Assembly (NCBI RefSeq): GCF_045277565.1 | Contig: NZ_CP123584.1 | Coordinates: 2,170,001-2,234,000 of the forward strand | DNA length: 64,000 nt | Reading direction: 5' to 3' | Source: Aliisedimentitalea scapharcae | GTDB taxonomy: Bacteria > Pseudomonadota > Alphaproteobacteria > Rhodobacterales > Rhodobacteraceae | Part shown: one piece after another, positions 62,469 to 64,000 of the stretch | Layout: each line of letters opens with the position of its first letter | Numbering within the stretch: the stretch's first letter is position 1 | Translations under genes and position numbers: made by a program | The notes under the pieces: generated by a model | Told to the model about the DNA's origin: nothing | Seen by the model: the letters and a program-made list of their open reading frames with translations, nothing else | The model's database searches: none

Positions 62469-63255
62469 GAACCTTTTTGACGACACGACACAGACGGTCG
62501 AAGAACGCCTGGCTGCCGAGGCGCTGATCGTTGATGTGGATGGGTTCGAGGGGCCGCTTGATGTGTTGCTGATGCTGTCACGCACGCAAAAGGTGGATCT
62601 GCGAAAAATCTCGGTGCTGGACCTGGCGCGGCAGTATCTGGCCTTTGTCGAAAAGGCCAAGGAACTGCGGATCGAATTGGCCGCCGATTACCTGGTGATG
62701 GCGGCCTGGCTGGCATTTTTGAAATCACGCCTTCTGTTGCCACCGGATCCGACCGAAGAAGGGCCGTCAGGCGAGGAATTGGCGGCACATCTGGCATTTC
62801 AGCTGGAGCGGCTTCAGGCGATGCGGGACAGCGCCGCGCGTTTGATGGGTCGGGATCGGTTGGGACGTGATTTTTTTACCCGTGGTCAGGCCGAAGACGT
62901 GACACGCATTCGCACGGTGACCTATACCGCGACATTGCTGGATCTGATGCAGGCCTATGCCCGAATTCGGACCAAGGATGAATTTCGTCCCTTTGTCATG
63001 GATCGGGATTCGATTTTCACGATGGAGCAGGCTTTGAACCGGATGCGGGGGCTGATCGGGTTTTCGGGCGGGTGGACAGATATTCTCAGCTATCTTCCGG
63101 ATGGGTGGCACGCCGATCCCGTCCGGCGACGGTCAGCCACGGCGTCAACCTTTGCCGCCTCCCTGGAGTTGGTCAAGGAAGGCCGTTTGGAAATTCGCCA
63201 GACAGACACGTTTGAACCCATCCAGCTGCGCAAGACAAAGGAAGACGGGCAGTGA
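62461..63255 (+). CDS. scpA: Segregation and condensation protein A
   Basis: 264 residues from ATG 62461. The kleisin N-terminal motif is FEGPLDVLLMLSRTQKVDL, followed by ELAADYLVMAAWLAFLKSRLLLP. The C-terminal winged-helix region that binds the SMC head ends with ELVKEGRLEIRQTDTFEPI. It forms the SMC-ScpAB condensin with the next gene product. GTG-type overlap with scpB (63252). Confidence 0.95.
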   Translation: MAENLFDDTTQTVEERLAAEALIVDVDGFEGPLDVLLMLSRTQKVDLRKISVLDLARQYLAFVEKAKELRIELAADYLVMAAWLAFLKSRLLLPPDPTEEGPSGEELAAHLAFQLERLQAMRDSAARLMGRDRLGRDFFTRGQAEDVTRIRTVTYTATLLDLMQAYARIRTKDEFRPFVMDRDSIFTMEQALNRMRGLIGFSGGWTDILSYLPDGWHADPVRRRSATASTFAASLELVKEGRLEIRQTDTFEPIQLRKTKEDGQ

Positions 63256-63905
63256 GCGAGCATTCCGAAGAAAGCGAGAGCCTGTTTGACGCTCCACCGT
63301 TGGCCGAACAGGAACGGATGGTCGAAGCCGTGTTGTTCGCCAGTTCCGAGCCGGTGTCGATCCGGGATCTGCAGAAACGTATGCCGCATGGCTGCGATGT
63401 TCGTGCCGCTGTGGAACATCTGCGCAAACGATATGAAGGGCGAGGGGTGCATGTGGTTCGGATCGGGGACACCTGGGCCATGCGCACGGCACCCGATCTG
63501 GGTTTTCTGATGCAGAAGGAAACAGTGGAGACCCGCAAGCTTTCGCGCGCCGCTGTCGAAACTCTTGCCATCATTGCCTATCATCAACCTGTGACACGCG
63601 CCGAAATAGAAGAAATCCGGGGCGTGTCTGTGTCCCGCGGGACCATTGATCAGCTGTTGGAAATGGAGTGGATCCGATTGGGGCGGCGCAAGATGACGCC
63701 GGGACGTCCGGTGACATTTGTCGTGACGCCCGAATTTCTGGATCATTTTGGGTTGGAAAGCGCCCGCGATCTACCCGGCCTCAAGGAATTGCGTGCGGCG
63801 GGGCTGCTCGAAAATCGACCACCTCCGGGTTTGATCCCATCGGGTGTTTCACATGACGACGAAGATGACGAAGACGAGGATCAGCCGGAACTTTTTGAAG
63901 AATGA
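63252..63905 (+). CDS. scpB: Segregation and condensation protein B
   Basis: 217 residues from GTG 63252. Paired winged-helix domains: MVEAVLFASSEPVSIRDLQKRM and LSRAAVETLAIIAYHQPVTRAEIEEIRG are family signatures. The acidic C-terminal tail (DDEDDEDEDQPELFEE) is common in the alphaproteobacterial form. It binds ScpA in the condensin complex. Confidence 0.95.
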   Translation: MSEHSEESESLFDAPPLAEQERMVEAVLFASSEPVSIRDLQKRMPHGCDVRAAVEHLRKRYEGRGVHVVRIGDTWAMRTAPDLGFLMQKETVETRKLSRAAVETLAIIAYHQPVTRAEIEEIRGVSVSRGTIDQLLEMEWIRLGRRKMTPGRPVTFVVTPEFLDHFGLESARDLPGLKELRAAGLLENRPPPGLIPSGVSHDDEDDEDEDQPELFEE

Positions 63906-63976
63906 TAGCAATAACGCCCTGAAAATGGCGTAATTTTGCACTAGATTCCGGGTTGGGCAGCAAAAGGAAAACTGAA

Positions 63977-64000
63977 ATGAACATGAATCAGATCATCAAT
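63977..64000 (+). CDS. Start of a further gene, cut by window edge
   Basis: ATG 63977 is preceded by AAAAGGAAAA at a suitable distance and gives MNMNQIIN up to the last base. Eight codons are too few to assign a family; in related genomes a small protein and tatABC often follow scpB. Confidence 0.45.

Overview
The window looks like a chromosome segment of a marine alphaproteobacterium of the Rhodobacterales (Roseobacter group). Supporting signs are the high GC, gene orders such as nagZ-scpA-scpB and moxR-DUF2927-VWA, a single-cysteine DksA, GANTC (CcrM-type) motifs, a GC-rich dispersed repeat with a GAGG(A)TATTTTG core, and several trimethylamine-methyltransferase (MttB) paralogues. These assignments rest on reading the sequence and its translations; no database search was run.

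Layout. 0-11.4 kb is mostly core: a partial MttB gene, a small exported barrel-like protein, cysS, citramalate synthase plus a squalene/phytoene-synthase relative, divergent yceI/marR, an MFS transporter, an AlkA-like glycosylase with an esterase, an RluE-like pseudouridine synthase with a VOC protein, and an HNH nuclease. 11.4-16.3 kb holds an arginine-catabolism operon (arginase, citrulline hydrolase CtlX, ornithine cyclodeaminase) under a divergent Lrp regulator, then dsbB, a DedA/YqaA protein and tRNA-Leu(CAA). 16.4-24.9 kb is a methylated-amine/one-carbon locus: two mttB genes, a DapA-like lyase, a DAO-type oxidoreductase, a GcvT-like methyltransferase and two LysR regulators. 25-30.5 kb carries a TorF-like outer membrane protein, a large CoA-transferase, pta and an RNA methyltransferase.

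30.7-39.7 kb is a lower-GC island beside the initiator tRNA. It has a serine-recombinase remnant, a sulfatase, two decayed tyrosine recombinases, and a secreted glycoside-hydrolase/RTX gene cut by a complete IS66 element (2507 bp, 8-bp target duplication GTTGCAGC). An IS3-type remnant follows.

39.7-46.7 kb is core again: a MoxR ATPase - lipoprotein - 55-aa membrane protein - VWA operon, dksA, an FAD monooxygenase and exonuclease III. 46.7-49.8 kb is the most unusual part. An intergenic region with two perfect DnaA boxes and six GANTC sites precedes a 224-aa protein made almost entirely of 21-residue repeats (core MFSSGSAP). An uncharacterised 359-aa protein and a DMT-family transporter follow in the same operon. 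49.8-51.4 kb is decayed DNA with an IS91-type remnant. 51.4-56 kb has two tandem exported amidohydrolases, a frameshifted AraC regulator and a DoxX-like protein. 56.4-64 kb is core: erpA, dgt, a YciI-like gene, then argS - SPOR protein - nagZ - scpA - scpB and the start of another gene.
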